DNA of 64,000 nucleotides from Lactobacillus sp. YT155 (lineage in GTDB: Bacteria > Bacillota > Bacilli > Lactobacillales > Lactobacillaceae). The notes below the pieces were generated by a model. The model searched no databases. It was not told the DNA's origin and saw only the letters and a list, made by a program, of their open reading frames with translations. This document shows, piece by piece, positions 54,550-63,310 of this stretch (positions within the stretch are counted from its first letter, which is position 1; each line of letters starts with the position of its first letter). The translations under genes were made by a program, and so were the position numbers. Where the stretch lies: NCBI RefSeq assembly GCF_030504545.1, contig NZ_JAUKWP010000003.1, forward strand, positions 1-64,000, given 5' to 3'.

Positions 54550-54578
54550 AAAAATAGCCCTAGAAACGGGCTTTTTTT
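54550..54578 (-). terminator. Short terminator after rnjA
   Basis: AGCCC and GGGCT form a 5-bp stem around 7 nt (extended by A-T pairs), with Ts on both sides; probably leaky, allowing some readthrough into the lipid-kinase gene. Confidence 0.6.
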
Positions 54579-56265
54579 AAACTGATGCTGAAATTAACAT
54601 TGGAATTATGACAGGATTTCTTTCGGTACTCTTATAGAGCATGTCTTGTAATCCATCAGTAATTGCACTTTTTAAAATAGCTTCAGTCGCTTCTGTTTTT
54701 TCATCGTTCAATGAGTTTTTAATAATATGGAAAACTCGCTTTTGTGCTTGAGCTATTAGTTCACCAGATTCACGCATATAAACAAATCCACGTGATAATA
54801 TATCTGGTCCAGCTAGAACGATCTTTTTCTTGTAGTCGATTGTAGCGACGACAATTACTAGACCTTCATCGGAAAGCATTTGGCGATCATGAATAACGAT
54901 GTTGCCAATATCACCAATTCCATTTCCATCAACGTAAACGTCTTCGGCAGGGAAGTGACCAGCACGTCTTGCGGTATCACTTGTTAAGGCAAGAACATCA
55001 CCATTTTCCATAATAAAGCAATTTTCTTCAGGAACATCACATCTTTGTGCTAATTCAGTATGAATCTTCAACATTCGGTATTCACCGTGAATTGGCATGA
55101 AGAATTTTGGTTTAATTAGGCGAAGCATTAACTCTTGTTCTAATTGACCACCGTGACCTGAAGCATGGATATTATTAATTTTTCCATGGATAACTTCGGC
55201 ACCAGCTTCAGCTAGTAAGTTAATTACATGATTAACACTTGCTGTGTTACCAGGAATAGGGTTACTTGAGAAAATAACAGTATCGCCTGGTTGAACATTA
55301 ATCTGGCGGTGAGATCCGTTAGCAATTCTACTTAAAGCAGCCATTGGTTCACCTTGAGAACCGGTACATAGAATCATTACTTTTTCTGGTGGTAACTTCT
55401 TGATTTCATTGGCATCAAGAAGCATTTCATCAGGAATATTTAAATATCCTAATTCGCGACCATTAGTAATAGCCGATTCCATACTACGTCCGAAAACAGC
55501 AATTTTTCTGCCGTGTTGTAAAGCGGCATCAACTGCTTGAGAAACACGATAAATATTGGAAGCGAAGGTAGCAAAAATGATACGACCTTTGATAGTTTCA
55601 AAGATTTTATGAATAGTGTCACCAACGTAACGCTCAGATTTACTAAAACCATAAACTTCAGCATTAGTACTATCTGACATTAATAAGAGAACACCTTCAT
55701 CGCCTAATTTAGCCATTTTCTGTAAATTAGGAGCTGGTAAGCCGGCAACAGGGGTCAAGTCGAACTTGAAGTCACCTGTTTCTACAATCACACCTTGAGG
55801 AGTGTGAACAGCTATTCCTAAAGCATCAGGAATAGAGTGGGTAGTTCTAAAAAAGTCGACTGTGATTTTAGGAAATTTGATTACTGTATCTTCTTGAAGT
55901 TCGTGCATTTCTGTTGACTTGGTTAAACCATGTTCTTCAAGTTTTCCTTTAATCAAAGCGCTGGCTAAAGGACCAGCAAAGATTGGAACGTTGACTTTTT
56001 GTAAAAAGAAAGGAATTCCACCAATATGATCTTCGTGACCATGGGTAATGAATAATCCTTTAATTTTGTCGATATTGTCAATTAGATATTGATAGTCAGA
56101 AATGACATAATCAATCCCTAATTGATCATCTTCAGGGAATTTAATTCCGGCATCAATAACAATAATTTCATCTTGATATTGAACACCATACATGTTTTTA
56201 CCGATTTCGCCTAAGCCCCCGATGGCGAAAACAAAAACTTCTTTATTATTAATTTTAAATGACAT
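54577..56265 (-). CDS. rnjA: Ribonuclease J1
   Basis: A 562-aa metallo-beta-lactamase/beta-CASP nuclease with endonuclease and 5'-3' exonuclease activity, central to Firmicutes mRNA decay. Metal motif [10 protein letters not shown] at 74-83, a DSTNAE segment, the beta-CASP block [10 protein letters not shown] and the C-terminal [16 protein letters not shown] and HGEYRML histidines. It is coupled to rpoY, whose stop lies 6 nt upstream, a conserved pairing in Firmicutes. Its 5'-end specificity matters for mRNAs with 5' hairpins such as those of the adhesins. Confidence 0.98.
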   Translation of the reverse strand: MSFKINNKEVFVFAIGGLGEIGKNMYGVQYQDEIIVIDAGIKFPEDDQLGIDYVISDYQYLIDNIDKIKGLFITHGHEDHIGGIPFFLQKVNVPIFAGPLASALIKGKLEEHGLTKSTEMHELQEDTVIKFPKITVDFFRTTHSIPDALGIAVHTPQGVIVETGDFKFDLTPVAGLPAPNLQKMAKLGDEGVLLLMSDSTNAEVYGFSKSERYVGDTIHKIFETIKGRIIFATFASNIYRVSQAVDAALQHGRKIAVFGRSMESAITNGRELGYLNIPDEMLLDANEIKKLPPEKVMILCTGSQGEPMAALSRIANGSHRQINVQPGDTVIFSSNPIPGNTASVNHVINLLAEAGAEVIHGKINNIHASGHGGQLEQELMLRLIKPKFFMPIHGEYRMLKIHTELAQRCDVPEENCFIMENGDVLALTSDTARRAGHFPAEDVYVDGNGIGDIGNIVIHDRQMLSDEGLVIVVATIDYKKKIVLAGPDILSRGFVYMRESGELIAQAQKRVFHIIKNSLNDEKTEATEAILKSAITDGLQDMLYKSTERNPVIIPMLISASV

Positions 56266-56271
56266 TAACGA

Positions 56272-56484
56272 TTAAAACTCCGTAATTTTGAAGTCGGGAT
56301 TTTTCTTTTCGTAGTCTAAAAAATCACCATCTAACTCTTGGACTAATTCAATGTTGTAATTAGTGTTGTCTTCAACATTTTTTAGTGCCTCGATTTTTGA
56401 GTTAGCTTCTAGATAAATTGTTTGGGTAGTCTCTCTACGGGGTGTTTGAGACTTGTCTGGTTGAAATAATACTTTATAAATCAA
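56272..56484 (-). CDS. rpoY: RNA polymerase epsilon subunit
   Basis: A 70-aa accessory subunit of Firmicutes RNA polymerase (formerly DUF1447). It has the family opening IYKVLFQPDKSQTPRRETTQ and ends DYEKKNPDFKITEF. The start is taken as TTG 56484, with AAGGAG 6 nt upstream; the open frame extends further but has no other start with an SD. It forms a two-gene unit with rnjA. Confidence 0.95.
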   Translation of the reverse strand: MIYKVLFQPDKSQTPRRETTQTIYLEANSKIEALKNVEDNTNYNIELVQELDGDFLDYEKKNPDFKITEF

Positions 56485-56593
56485 AATATTCTCCTTGTTT
56501 TTTATAATTTTATCCGCACGAGTGGTTGACGAATCAACAGTTATATGAATTTTATCACATTTATTATGCAAAGTATATAAAGCACAATCTAAA

Positions 56594-56637
56594 AAAGACG
56601 AGCGTAATTATTCAATGATAATTGCGCTATCGTCTAT
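56594..56637 (-). terminator. def terminator, overlapping the end of the gene
   Basis: On the minus strand AGACGATAGCGCAATTAT and ATAATTACGCTCGTCT pair with a few mismatches around CATTGA, then six Ts. The 5' arm is the last coding part of def. Confidence 0.82.
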
Positions 56638-57168
56638 TTTCATTGGTTGCGATTTATTGATTTTGTCGTAGAAAAGATATCCATTAAGATGATCAATTTC
56701 GTGTTGGCAAACGATGGCGGGATAGCCTTTTAATTTCAAAGTCTGGCTATTGCCGTCAAAGTCATCATATTTGATAGTAATTTTATTAGCGCGAGGTACA
56801 TAACCAGCAACATCTTCATCAACTGATAGGCAGCCTTCGCCTTCGCCAAGTGCAGTTACTTGAACCGATTGGCTTACAATAACAGGATTAATTAAAGTCA
56901 TCTTTAAGTCAATCTGATCTGGTTCTTCCAAGTTAGGAACTAAAACTGATGCCATAGCCACAGATTCGCCAACTTGTGGGGCTGCCAGACCGACGCCAGC
57001 ACGGAGTCCATATTTTTGACCTAATACAGGGTCTTGGCTATTAACTAAATATTCCATCATATCGTCAGCTAATTGTTTATTTTCTTTTGATAGGGGAAAG
57101 GTTACTTTCTGTGCAACTTTTCTCAGAACAGGGTTACCATCTCTAGTGATGTCGTCCATAAGATACAT
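56608..57168 (-). CDS. def: Peptide deformylase
   Basis: A 186-aa metalloenzyme of the type 2 (Gram-positive) class that removes the N-formyl group from nascent proteins. Motif 1 GVGLAAPQ at 58-65, motif 2 EGCLS at 111-115 (metal cysteine) and motif 3 HEIDH at 156-160 (two metal histidines and the catalytic glutamate). ATG 57168 is preferred because GGAGG lies 8 nt upstream; the ATG at 57183 precedes that SD. It is divergent from pdhA across about 500 nt. Confidence 0.97.
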   Translation of the reverse strand: MYLMDDITRDGNPVLRKVAQKVTFPLSKENKQLADDMMEYLVNSQDPVLGQKYGLRAGVGLAAPQVGESVAMASVLVPNLEEPDQIDLKMTLINPVIVSQSVQVTALGEGEGCLSVDEDVAGYVPRANKITIKYDDFDGNSQTLKLKGYPAIVCQHEIDHLNGYLFYDKINKSQPMKIDDSAIIIE

Positions 57169-57200
57169 TGATAAAACCTCCATGAAAAATACTATGTTAG

Positions 57201-57209
57201 ATTATATCA
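57201..57209 (-). promoter_or_regulatory. def promoter (extended -10)
   Basis: TGATATAAT on the minus strand, with TATAAT at 57206-57201; a weak TTATCC lies 17 nt upstream. Confidence 0.6.
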
Positions 57210-57308
57210 TTATTGAAAAAGCAGGATAACAATTTTTTAAAAATTATAACAGAATAACAAATTAAAATTTACACTTGTTGTAGTATTTAAATAGCGCTAC
57301 CATACATA

Positions 57309-57322
57309 TGGAAGCGATTACA
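57309..57322 (+). promoter_or_regulatory. cre site 1 upstream of pdhA
   Basis: TGGAAGCGATTACA matches the CcpA consensus TGWAANCGNTNWCA at 13 of 14 positions. CcpA with HPr-Ser-P would bind here in rich sugar. Confidence 0.75.
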
Positions 57323-57329
57323 AAATATG

Positions 57330-57686
57330 TATAAAGGAGGTTTGCTTAAGTAAAAGAAGTGAGTGATGCCTGATTTTGTGAATCGAAATTGGCTTAAAAA
57401 AGAAAACTATTCACAAATAATGTTTCAAATGTTACCTGATTTCTATAGATTTTCTAGAAAAATGATTTTCTAATAGAAAACATTGTTAAAAGTATCACAA
57501 AATAAACGTTGATAAATCAACAATCATTAAGCCAAAAAAAAGAACATTTGAAAACAGGCGAAAACTCCCTAGTTAACGCTTGCAAACGCTATCAAATATT
57601 GTTAATTTGTACTAGTAAAGGTAAGTACATTTTATGTATGTTACCCATTATTATAAGAGAATTTTTTAAGGAAGGACCGTATTCAA
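57330..57686 (+). other. Long pdh control region and leader without a gene
   Basis: About 360 nt precede the pdhA start. Contents seen: an unused strong SD (AAAGGAGG, 57333-57340) with no start codon at usable distance; a 9-bp inverted repeat TTTGTGAAT (57375-57383) / ATTCACAAA (57409-57417); a GTTGAT/ATCAAC hairpin near 57508-57521; and cre site 2. No convincing gene. The transcription start could lie before or after this stretch. Confidence 0.55.
57581..57594 (+). promoter_or_regulatory. cre site 2 upstream of pdhA, overlapping a possible -35
   Basis: TGCAAACGCTATCA matches the cre consensus at 13 of 14 positions. TTGCAA (57580-57585), 17 nt, TAATTT (57603-57608) form a plausible promoter that this site would block. 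Confidence 0.7.
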
Positions 57687-58787
57687 ATGGCAAAAAAAAC
57701 AGTTGTCGATTTTGCGGCAATCAAAAAAGGATTAGCAGATAATCCAGAACCAATTCAGGTTTTAAACTCAAAATCTGAAGTTGTAAATAAAGAGGTTTTT
57801 GAAAGTTTTTCCGATGATCAACTTGTTGAATTCATGGAAAAAATGGTTTGGGAACGTGCATTACATGAACAAACCATGAACTTCTCTCGTCAAGGTAGAA
57901 TGGGATTCTATGCCCCAACTGCTGGTGAGGAAGCTTCTGAAATGGGAACTGTTTTAGCAATGGAAGCACAAGATTACTTACTTCCTGCCTATCGTGATGT
58001 ACCTCAATTGATCCAACACGGTGCAACAGTTTCTGAAGCATTTTTGTGGTCAAGAGGGCATGTTGAAGGGAATAAATTCAAAGCTCGTTCATTAATGCCA
58101 CAAATCATCATTGGTGCTGCTTTTGTTGAAGCTGCTGGTGTTGGTTTAGGACTTAAGATGAACAAAGAAGATGCAATTGCCTTCACTTATACAGGTGATG
58201 GTGGTTCATCTCAGGGTGATTCATATGAAGGAATGAACTTTGCTGGAGCTTATCAAGCACCTGTATTGTTCATTATTCAAAATAATGGTTACGCTATTTC
58301 TACACCTCGTATCAAGCAAACAGCTGCTCCAACTTTGGCTCAAAAGGGTGTAGCCGCAGGTATTCCTAGTGTGCAAGTTGATGGTATGGATATCTTAGCT
58401 TGCTACGCAGTAGCTAAAGCTGCTCGTGAATACATGCTTGCCGGTAATGGACCAGTCTTAATTGAAACTTTGACTTACCGTTACGGCGCTCATTCATCAG
58501 CTGGTGACGATCCAAAACGTTACAGAAGTGAAAAAGAAGAAAAACCATGGTTTGATGTAGACCCACTTATTAGAATGAGAAAACTTTTGACTGATAAAGG
58601 ACTTTGGTCAGAAGAAAAAGAAGAAAAACTTATTGAAGAGTACAAGAACTCTTTCAAGGAAGCTATTAAAGAAGCCGACCAAGTAGCACCTGAAAAAGTT
58701 TCTGATATGCTAAAACGTACATTTGAAGTACCAACTCCAAGTATACAAGAGCAAATTAAAGAATTTGAAGCAAAGGAGTCTAACTAA
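57687..58787 (+). CDS. pdhA: Pyruvate dehydrogenase E1 alpha subunit
   Basis: A 366-aa subunit that, with PdhB, decarboxylates pyruvate using thiamine diphosphate. The TPP motif runs [19 protein letters not shown] to the asparagine of QNNGYAIS; the phosphorylation-loop region [18 protein letters not shown] is typical of E1 alpha. SD AAGGAAGGA precedes ATG. It is first in pdhABCD, downstream of two cre sites. Thiamine supply ties it to thiT at 18 kb. Confidence 0.97.
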   Translation: MAKKTVVDFAAIKKGLADNPEPIQVLNSKSEVVNKEVFESFSDDQLVEFMEKMVWERALHEQTMNFSRQGRMGFYAPTAGEEASEMGTVLAMEAQDYLLPAYRDVPQLIQHGATVSEAFLWSRGHVEGNKFKARSLMPQIIIGAAFVEAAGVGLGLKMNKEDAIAFTYTGDGGSSQGDSYEGMNFAGAYQAPVLFIIQNNGYAISTPRIKQTAAPTLAQKGVAAGIPSVQVDGMDILACYAVAKAAREYMLAGNGPVLIETLTYRYGAHSSAGDDPKRYRSEKEEKPWFDVDPLIRMRKLLTDKGLWSEEKEEKLIEEYKNSFKEAIKEADQVAPEKVSDMLKRTFEVPTPSIQEQIKEFEAKESN

Positions 58788-58789
58788 TC

Positions 58790-59767
58790 ATGGCAAAGAT
58801 GACTTATATTCAAGCAATTACAAATGCTTTAGATATTAAATTACAAGAAGATCCCAAGACATTAGTTTTTGGTGAAGATGTTGGTAAAAACGGTGGTGTT
58901 TTTAGAACAACTCAAGGACTTCAAGAAAAATATGGTGAAGAACGAGTTTTCGATACTCCACTAGCAGAATCAGGAATTCTAGGTTTAGCAATCGGACTTG
59001 GATTGACTGACTGGCGTCCAATTCCTGAAATCCAATTTATGGGATTCAGTTTCGAAGCAGTAGACTCAATCGTTGCTCAAATGGCTAGAATGCGTTCACG
59101 TTTTGACGGAACTAAGATTCAACCAATTACAATTAGAACTCCTTATGGTGGTGGAACTCATACTGCCGAAATGCACGCTGATAACTTGGAAAACTACTAT
59201 GCAAGTACTCCAGGACTACGTGTTGTTATGCCAAGTAACCCTTATGATGCTAAAGGATTGTTAATTTCTTCTATTGAAAATAATGACCCAGTATTATTCA
59301 TGGAAAACTTGAAGTTATACCGTTCAATGAAGGATGATATTCCTGAAGAAAAATACAGTGTTCCTTTAGATAAAGCTAACGTTGTTACTGAAGGAAATGA
59401 CATAACTGTCGTTGCCTATGGTGCTGAAGTTAATGAAGCTAAGAAAGTTGCCGAAAAACTTGCTGAAGAAAACATTTCTGTTGAAGTTATCGATTTAAGA
59501 ACAGTTTCACCAATTGATACTGATACAATTTTCAAATCAATCGAAAAGACACATCGTGTTGTGATTGTTCAAGAAGCTCAAAAAATTGCCGGTGTTGGAG
59601 CAACAGTTGCTTCAGAAATCTCTGAGCATGCAGTCTTGAATCTTGATGCACCTATCGGACGAGTAGCAGCTCCAAACTCTGTTTATCCTTTCTCATTAGC
59701 TGAAGAAGTATGGATTCCAGGAGCTGACGAAATTGAAGCTAAGGTTCGCGAAATCTTAAATTTCTAA
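58790..59767 (+). CDS. pdhB: Pyruvate dehydrogenase E1 beta subunit
   Basis: A 325-aa transketolase-like subunit. N-terminal [33 protein letters not shown] and the C-terminal [17 protein letters not shown] are standard for E1 beta, which shapes the TPP site and binds E2. It begins 2 nt after pdhA, with AAAGGAG inside the end of pdhA as SD. Confidence 0.97.
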   Translation: MAKMTYIQAITNALDIKLQEDPKTLVFGEDVGKNGGVFRTTQGLQEKYGEERVFDTPLAESGILGLAIGLGLTDWRPIPEIQFMGFSFEAVDSIVAQMARMRSRFDGTKIQPITIRTPYGGGTHTAEMHADNLENYYASTPGLRVVMPSNPYDAKGLLISSIENNDPVLFMENLKLYRSMKDDIPEEKYSVPLDKANVVTEGNDITVVAYGAEVNEAKKVAEKLAEENISVEVIDLRTVSPIDTDTIFKSIEKTHRVVIVQEAQKIAGVGATVASEISEHAVLNLDAPIGRVAAPNSVYPFSLAEEVWIPGADEIEAKVREILNF

Positions 59768-59799
59768 AAAATGAAACCTAAAAGGAAGGACTTTTTAAA

Positions 59800-61086
59800 A
59801 TGGCATTTAAATTTAAATTACCCGAATTGGGTGAAGGTATGGCCGAAGGTGAAATTGCTCGTTGGTTAGTAAAAGAAGGCGATACAGTTAAAGAAGACGA
59901 TTCGATTGTTGAAATTCAAAACGATAAATCGGTTGAAGAATTACCTACACCAGTTTCTGGAACAGTTAAACAAATTGTTGCAGATGAAGGCCAGACCGTT
60001 GAAATTGGTGACACCTTAATCGTAATTGATGATGGTTCAGCTGATGATGGCGAAGATGAAGCACCTGCAGCTGCAGAAAAACCAGCTGAAAAAGCTGAAG
60101 CTCCTAAAGAAGAAGCAAAAGCTGCTCCAGCTGCTAAGGCAGAAGCAACAGGTAGTGCAAATAGCAACTACTTGGCAATGCCTTCAGTTCGTCAATATGC
60201 TCGTGATAAAGGTGTTGATTTGAGCCAAGTAACTCCATCAGGAAAACATGGTCAAATCACTAAAACTGACGTTGATAACTTTGATGGTTCAGCAGCACCT
60301 CAAGCTGCAACAACCGAAGCTGCACCCGCAGCTAAGACAGCAAGTGCTGCTCCAATTGCACCATTTAAGTCAGCAACTCCAGAACTAGAAACAAGAGAAA
60401 AGATGTCTCTTACAAGAAAAGCTATTGCTAAAGCAATGCGTAACAGTAAAGACATTGCGCCTCACGTTACAAGTTTTGATGATGTTGAAGTATCAGCACT
60501 TATGGCTAACCGTAAGAAGTATAAAGAAATTGCTGCTGGTAAAGATATTAAACTTACATTCCTACCATATATCGTTAAAGCCTTGGTAGCGGTAATGAAA
60601 GAATATCCAGAATTGAACGCATCAATTGATGATACAACTGAAGAAGTTGTTTACAAGCACTACTACAACGTTGGTATTGCTACAAATACAGAACATGGAC
60701 TATATGTTCCAAACATCAAGAATGCTGATTCTAAAGGTATGTTCCAAATTGCTAAAGAAATCACTGAAAACTCACAAGCTGCTTATGACAACAAGCTAAG
60801 TGGTGACGCTATGAGTGGTGGATCAATTACAATTAGTAACGTTGGTTCAATCGGTGGTGGCTGGTTTACACCAGTTATTAACTACCCTGAAGTGGCTATT
60901 TTAGGTGTTGGTAAGATTGCTAAAGAGCCATATGTTGATGAAAATGGAGCTATTCAAGTTGGTAATATGCTCAAACTTTCATTGAGTTATGATCACCGTT
61001 TAATTGATGGTGCCTTAGCTCAAAATGCATTAAACAAACTAAAAGAATTATTACATGATCCAGACATGTTACTAATGGAGGGCTAA
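59800..61086 (+). CDS. pdhC: Dihydrolipoamide acetyltransferase (E2)
   Basis: A 428-aa core of the complex, which transfers acetyl groups to CoA. One lipoyl domain (1-78) with the lipoylated lysine K43 in EIQNDKSVEE, an Ala/Pro/Glu/Lys-rich flexible linker (about 85-120), a peripheral subunit-binding domain (about 125-160, MPSVRQYARDKGVDLSQV), a second linker, and the catalytic domain ending in SYDHRLIDGA with the active-site histidine. SD AAAGGAAGGA lies upstream. A single lipoyl domain is normal for many Gram-positives. Confidence 0.98.
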   Translation: MAFKFKLPELGEGMAEGEIARWLVKEGDTVKEDDSIVEIQNDKSVEELPTPVSGTVKQIVADEGQTVEIGDTLIVIDDGSADDGEDEAPAAAEKPAEKAEAPKEEAKAAPAAKAEATGSANSNYLAMPSVRQYARDKGVDLSQVTPSGKHGQITKTDVDNFDGSAAPQAATTEAAPAAKTASAAPIAPFKSATPELETREKMSLTRKAIAKAMRNSKDIAPHVTSFDDVEVSALMANRKKYKEIAAGKDIKLTFLPYIVKALVAVMKEYPELNASIDDTTEEVVYKHYYNVGIATNTEHGLYVPNIKNADSKGMFQIAKEITENSQAAYDNKLSGDAMSGGSITISNVGSIGGGWFTPVINYPEVAILGVGKIAKEPYVDENGAIQVGNMLKLSLSYDHRLIDGALAQNALNKLKELLHDPDMLLMEG

Positions 61087-61092
61087 TTTAAG

Positions 61093-62520
61093 ATGGCAGA
61101 TAATGTAGTAGAAAAAGATACAGTGATTATTGGTTCAGGACCCGGAGGGTATGTAGCTGCCATTAGAGCTGCTGAATTAGGACAAACTGTTACTGTGATT
61201 GAAAAATCAGAAACTGTTGGTGGTGTATGTTTGAACGTTGGTTGTGTGCCATCAAAAGCTTTGATTACAGCTGGTCACAGATTACGTGAAGTAAGAGACT
61301 CATCAACTTATGGAATTCCTACAAATGATTCCAAGATTGATTTTAAAAAGACTCAACAATGGAAAGACGAACAAGTTGTTGCTCGTATGACTAGTGGAGT
61401 TAAGATGTTACTTCAAAAGCACAAAATTGAATTAATTCAAGGTGAAGCTTTTATTGATAACAATACTCAACTAAGAGTTATGCCAACAGGACCAAAACAA
61501 TTCATGGATAATGGTGGTGGTCAAACAATCAAGTTCAAGAATTTGATTGTGGCAACTGGCAGTCGTCCTATTGAAATTAAAGGATTCAAGTTTAACAAAC
61601 GTATTATCGATTCAACTGGTGGATTAAATCTAACCGAAGTTCCTAAGGAATTTGTTGTTATCGGTGGAGGATACGTTGGTACTGAATTAGCTGGTGCATA
61701 TGCTGATTTAGGAGCTCATGTAACAATCCTTGAAGGCTCAGGACAAATCGTTCCTAACTTTGAAAAAGACATGGTAGACATCGTTAAGAAGAGCCTTGAA
61801 GCTAAAGGTGTAAAGATTATTACTAATGCCATGGCTAAAGAAGGAAAAGAAACTGATAAAGACGTTACCGTTACTTATGAAGTTGACGGCAAAGAAGAAT
61901 CAGTTAAAGCTGATTACTGTATGGTAACAGTTGGACGTCGTCCAAATACTGATGACTTTGGTCTAGAAATGACAGATGTTAAGATGACAGACCGTGGATT
62001 AGTTGAAGTTGACAAACAAGGTCGTACATCAGTTGATAACATCTGGGCAATTGGTGATATCGTTGCTGGAGCTGCACTAGCTCATAAGGCATTCTTCGAA
62101 GCTAAAACTGTTGCCGGTGCAATTTCAGGTAAGAATACTGAAAATGATTATATCGGTATTCCAGCAGTTTGCTTTACCGATCCAGAATTAGCATCTGTAG
62201 GATTGACTCAAGCAGAAGCTAAAGAAAAAGGAATTGAAGTTAGTGTAGCTAAATTCCCATTTGCTGGTAACGCACGTGCGGTTACTTTGGATCAACCAGA
62301 AGGATTCGTTCGCTTAGTAGCAGAAAAAGACACTAATACATTAATTGGTGCTCAAATTGTTGGACCAGGAGCAAGTGATTTGATTTCAGAATTAAGTTTG
62401 GCTATTAACAGTCAAATGAACGCTGAAGATATTTCACTTACAATTCATCCACATCCAACATTAGGAGAACCAATCCAAGAAGCAGCAGATACATTGATGG
62501 GATTCCCAACACATATCTAG
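61093..62520 (+). CDS. pdhD: Dihydrolipoamide dehydrogenase (E3)
   Basis: A 475-aa FAD disulfide oxidoreductase that reoxidises lipoamide and makes NADH. FAD-binding GSGPGGYVAAIRAAELG near the N-terminus, redox cysteines C46 and C51 (GGVCLNVGCVPS), NAD-binding GGGYVGTELAGAYADLG, second FAD site WAIGDIVAG and the C-terminal HPHPTLGE with the catalytic His-Glu pair. It follows pdhC by 6 nt and closes the operon. Confidence 0.98.
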   Translation: MADNVVEKDTVIIGSGPGGYVAAIRAAELGQTVTVIEKSETVGGVCLNVGCVPSKALITAGHRLREVRDSSTYGIPTNDSKIDFKKTQQWKDEQVVARMTSGVKMLLQKHKIELIQGEAFIDNNTQLRVMPTGPKQFMDNGGGQTIKFKNLIVATGSRPIEIKGFKFNKRIIDSTGGLNLTEVPKEFVVIGGGYVGTELAGAYADLGAHVTILEGSGQIVPNFEKDMVDIVKKSLEAKGVKIITNAMAKEGKETDKDVTVTYEVDGKEESVKADYCMVTVGRRPNTDDFGLEMTDVKMTDRGLVEVDKQGRTSVDNIWAIGDIVAGAALAHKAFFEAKTVAGAISGKNTENDYIGIPAVCFTDPELASVGLTQAEAKEKGIEVSVAKFPFAGNARAVTLDQPEGFVRLVAEKDTNTLIGAQIVGPGASDLISELSLAINSQMNAEDISLTIHPHPTLGEPIQEAADTLMGFPTHI

Positions 62521-62559
62521 AGCGTGAGAAGTTGCGTTCAGCAATTGAGTATTAAATAA

Positions 62560-62597
62560 AAAAAGAGAGCGAATATTAAATTCGACTCTCTTTTTTG
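62560..62597. terminator. pdh operon terminator
   Basis: AAAAAGAGAG and CTCTCTTTTT pair, with an inner CGAAT/ATTCG separated by a mismatch, and T runs on both strands. Confidence 0.92.
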
Positions 62598-62686
62598 TTT
62601 AAACGGAAATTGTTGCAACTTCAAACGCGTTTTAGATGTACCGAAGATGCACCCGTTTTAAAAATTTATTCTAGTCAAAATGCAAG

Positions 62687-62716
62687 AAAAAAAGCGATGC
62701 ATAGCATCGTTTTTTT
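62687..62716. terminator. Second terminator between pdhD and the UPF0223 gene
   Basis: CGATGC pairs with GCATCG around ATA, extended by A/T tracts on both sides. About 90 nt of gene-free DNA (62598-62686) separate it from the pdh terminator, with no recognised feature. Confidence 0.85.
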
Positions 62717-62724
62717 GTTACACT
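62716..62724 (+). promoter_or_regulatory. Extended -10 box directly before the UPF0223 gene
   Basis: TGTTACACT (TGn plus TACACT at 62719-62724) lies 9 nt before ATG 62734, so the mRNA may start at or within about 3 nt of the start codon. Confidence 0.45.
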
Positions 62725-62733
62725 TAAATTATT

Positions 62734-63012
62734 ATGAAAAATGAAAAGAACTATCAATACCCATTAGACGAAACATGGTCGAATGAGGAAATAACAACCG
62801 TTATTAAATTTTATAACTTAATTGAAGCCGCCTATGAAGTCGGAGTTGATAGAGAAGAGCTATTAGACGGATATCGAGCTTTTCAAAAAATTGTTCCGAT
62901 GAAGATGGATCAAAATTCATTGTCCAAAGAGTTTGAAAAAGAGTCTGGATATGTTATCTATCAAGTCATTAAGCAGGCCAGAAAAAGTGATAAAACAGTT
63001 ATAAAAATGTAA
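62734..63012 (+). CDS. UPF0223 family protein (YktA-like)
   Basis: A 92-aa soluble, mostly helical protein of UPF0223 with the family pattern YPLDETWSNEEITTVIKFYN, then GVDREELLDGYRAFQKIVP and a C-terminal YVIYQVIKQAR helix. No activity is known. No SD precedes the ATG; a -10 box lies 9 nt upstream. The next gene on this strand is an inositol monophosphatase, as with B. subtilis yktA and yktC. The terminator of a minus-strand small RNA begins at its stop codon. Confidence 0.9.
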   Translation: MKNEKNYQYPLDETWSNEEITTVIKFYNLIEAAYEVGVDREELLDGYRAFQKIVPMKMDQNSLSKEFEKESGYVIYQVIKQARKSDKTVIKM

Positions 63013-63041
63013 AAAAAAACCACGGTTGGGGTCCGTGGTTT
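63011..63041 (-). terminator. Terminator of the candidate small RNA
   Basis: AAACCACGG pairs with CCGTGGTTT on the minus strand, followed by an uninterrupted T run. On the plus strand only three Ts follow the stem, so its main direction is minus. Confidence 0.88.
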
Positions 63042-63146
63042 CACATTTACTTGGGAGTAAATGTATAAAATGGGATGTTCGTCTTTGGGGAAGACGGTTG
63101 ATATGAAAAATATCAATGTAGCTAAACTTAAATTGTTTAACTAACA
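63011..63146 (-). ncRNA. Candidate small regulatory RNA with C-rich loops (antisense to the intergenic region)
   Basis: A minus-strand transcript of about 135 nt is predicted from a promoter at 63180-63152 to a terminator at 63041-63011. In order it can form: TAAAC/GTTTA; TTGATAT/ATATCAA (63116-63098) with a TTTTC loop; CGTCTT/AAGACG (63096-63080) with a CCCCA loop; a linker with TCCCA (63075-63071); ACATTTACT/AGTAAATGT (63064-63043) with a CCCA loop; and AAACCACGG/CCGTGGTTT with an ACCCCAA loop, ending in nine Ts. It has no Shine-Dalgarno sequence and no ATG frame (the only ATG is followed by TGA). C-rich unpaired loops are the hallmark of Gram-positive sRNAs that pair with SD sequences. The sequence features are direct; the function is inferred. 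Confidence 0.68.
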
Positions 63147-63151
63147 ACAAT

Positions 63152-63180
63152 ATAATGCACCATATTATTGTTAGTGTCAA
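63152..63180 (-). promoter_or_regulatory. Promoter of the candidate small RNA
   Basis: Perfect -35 TTGACA (63180-63175), 17-nt spacer ending GTG, then CATTAT (63157-63152); TATATT a few bases further is an alternative -10. No gene on the minus strand would use it. Confidence 0.65.
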
Positions 63181-63310
63181 CCACTTTATGCAAAAAAAAG
63201 TTAAAATATTTATAAATAATAACAACTCCATTAAGATTAATATAAATATTTAATTATCATACGAAAAGTAAAAGATTTTTAACTAAAATCTAAACAAACT
63301 AGGTGAAAAA

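Noticed and set aside
57366-57473. A 35-codon frame in the pdh leader (starting MPDFVNRNWL) as a possible leader peptide
   Set aside because: The strong SD is about 25 nt away, much too far, and nothing in the peptide suggests attenuation. It is kept only as a note on the unused SD.
57509-57742. Frame overlapping the start of pdhA
   Set aside because: It is out of frame with pdhA, has no SD and covers the second cre site.
62917-63231. Minus-strand frame of 104 codons overlapping the UPF0223 gene and the small RNA region
   Set aside because: It runs through the small RNA promoter and terminator, has no SD, and its sequence is low-complexity hydrophobic followed by a translated terminator stem.
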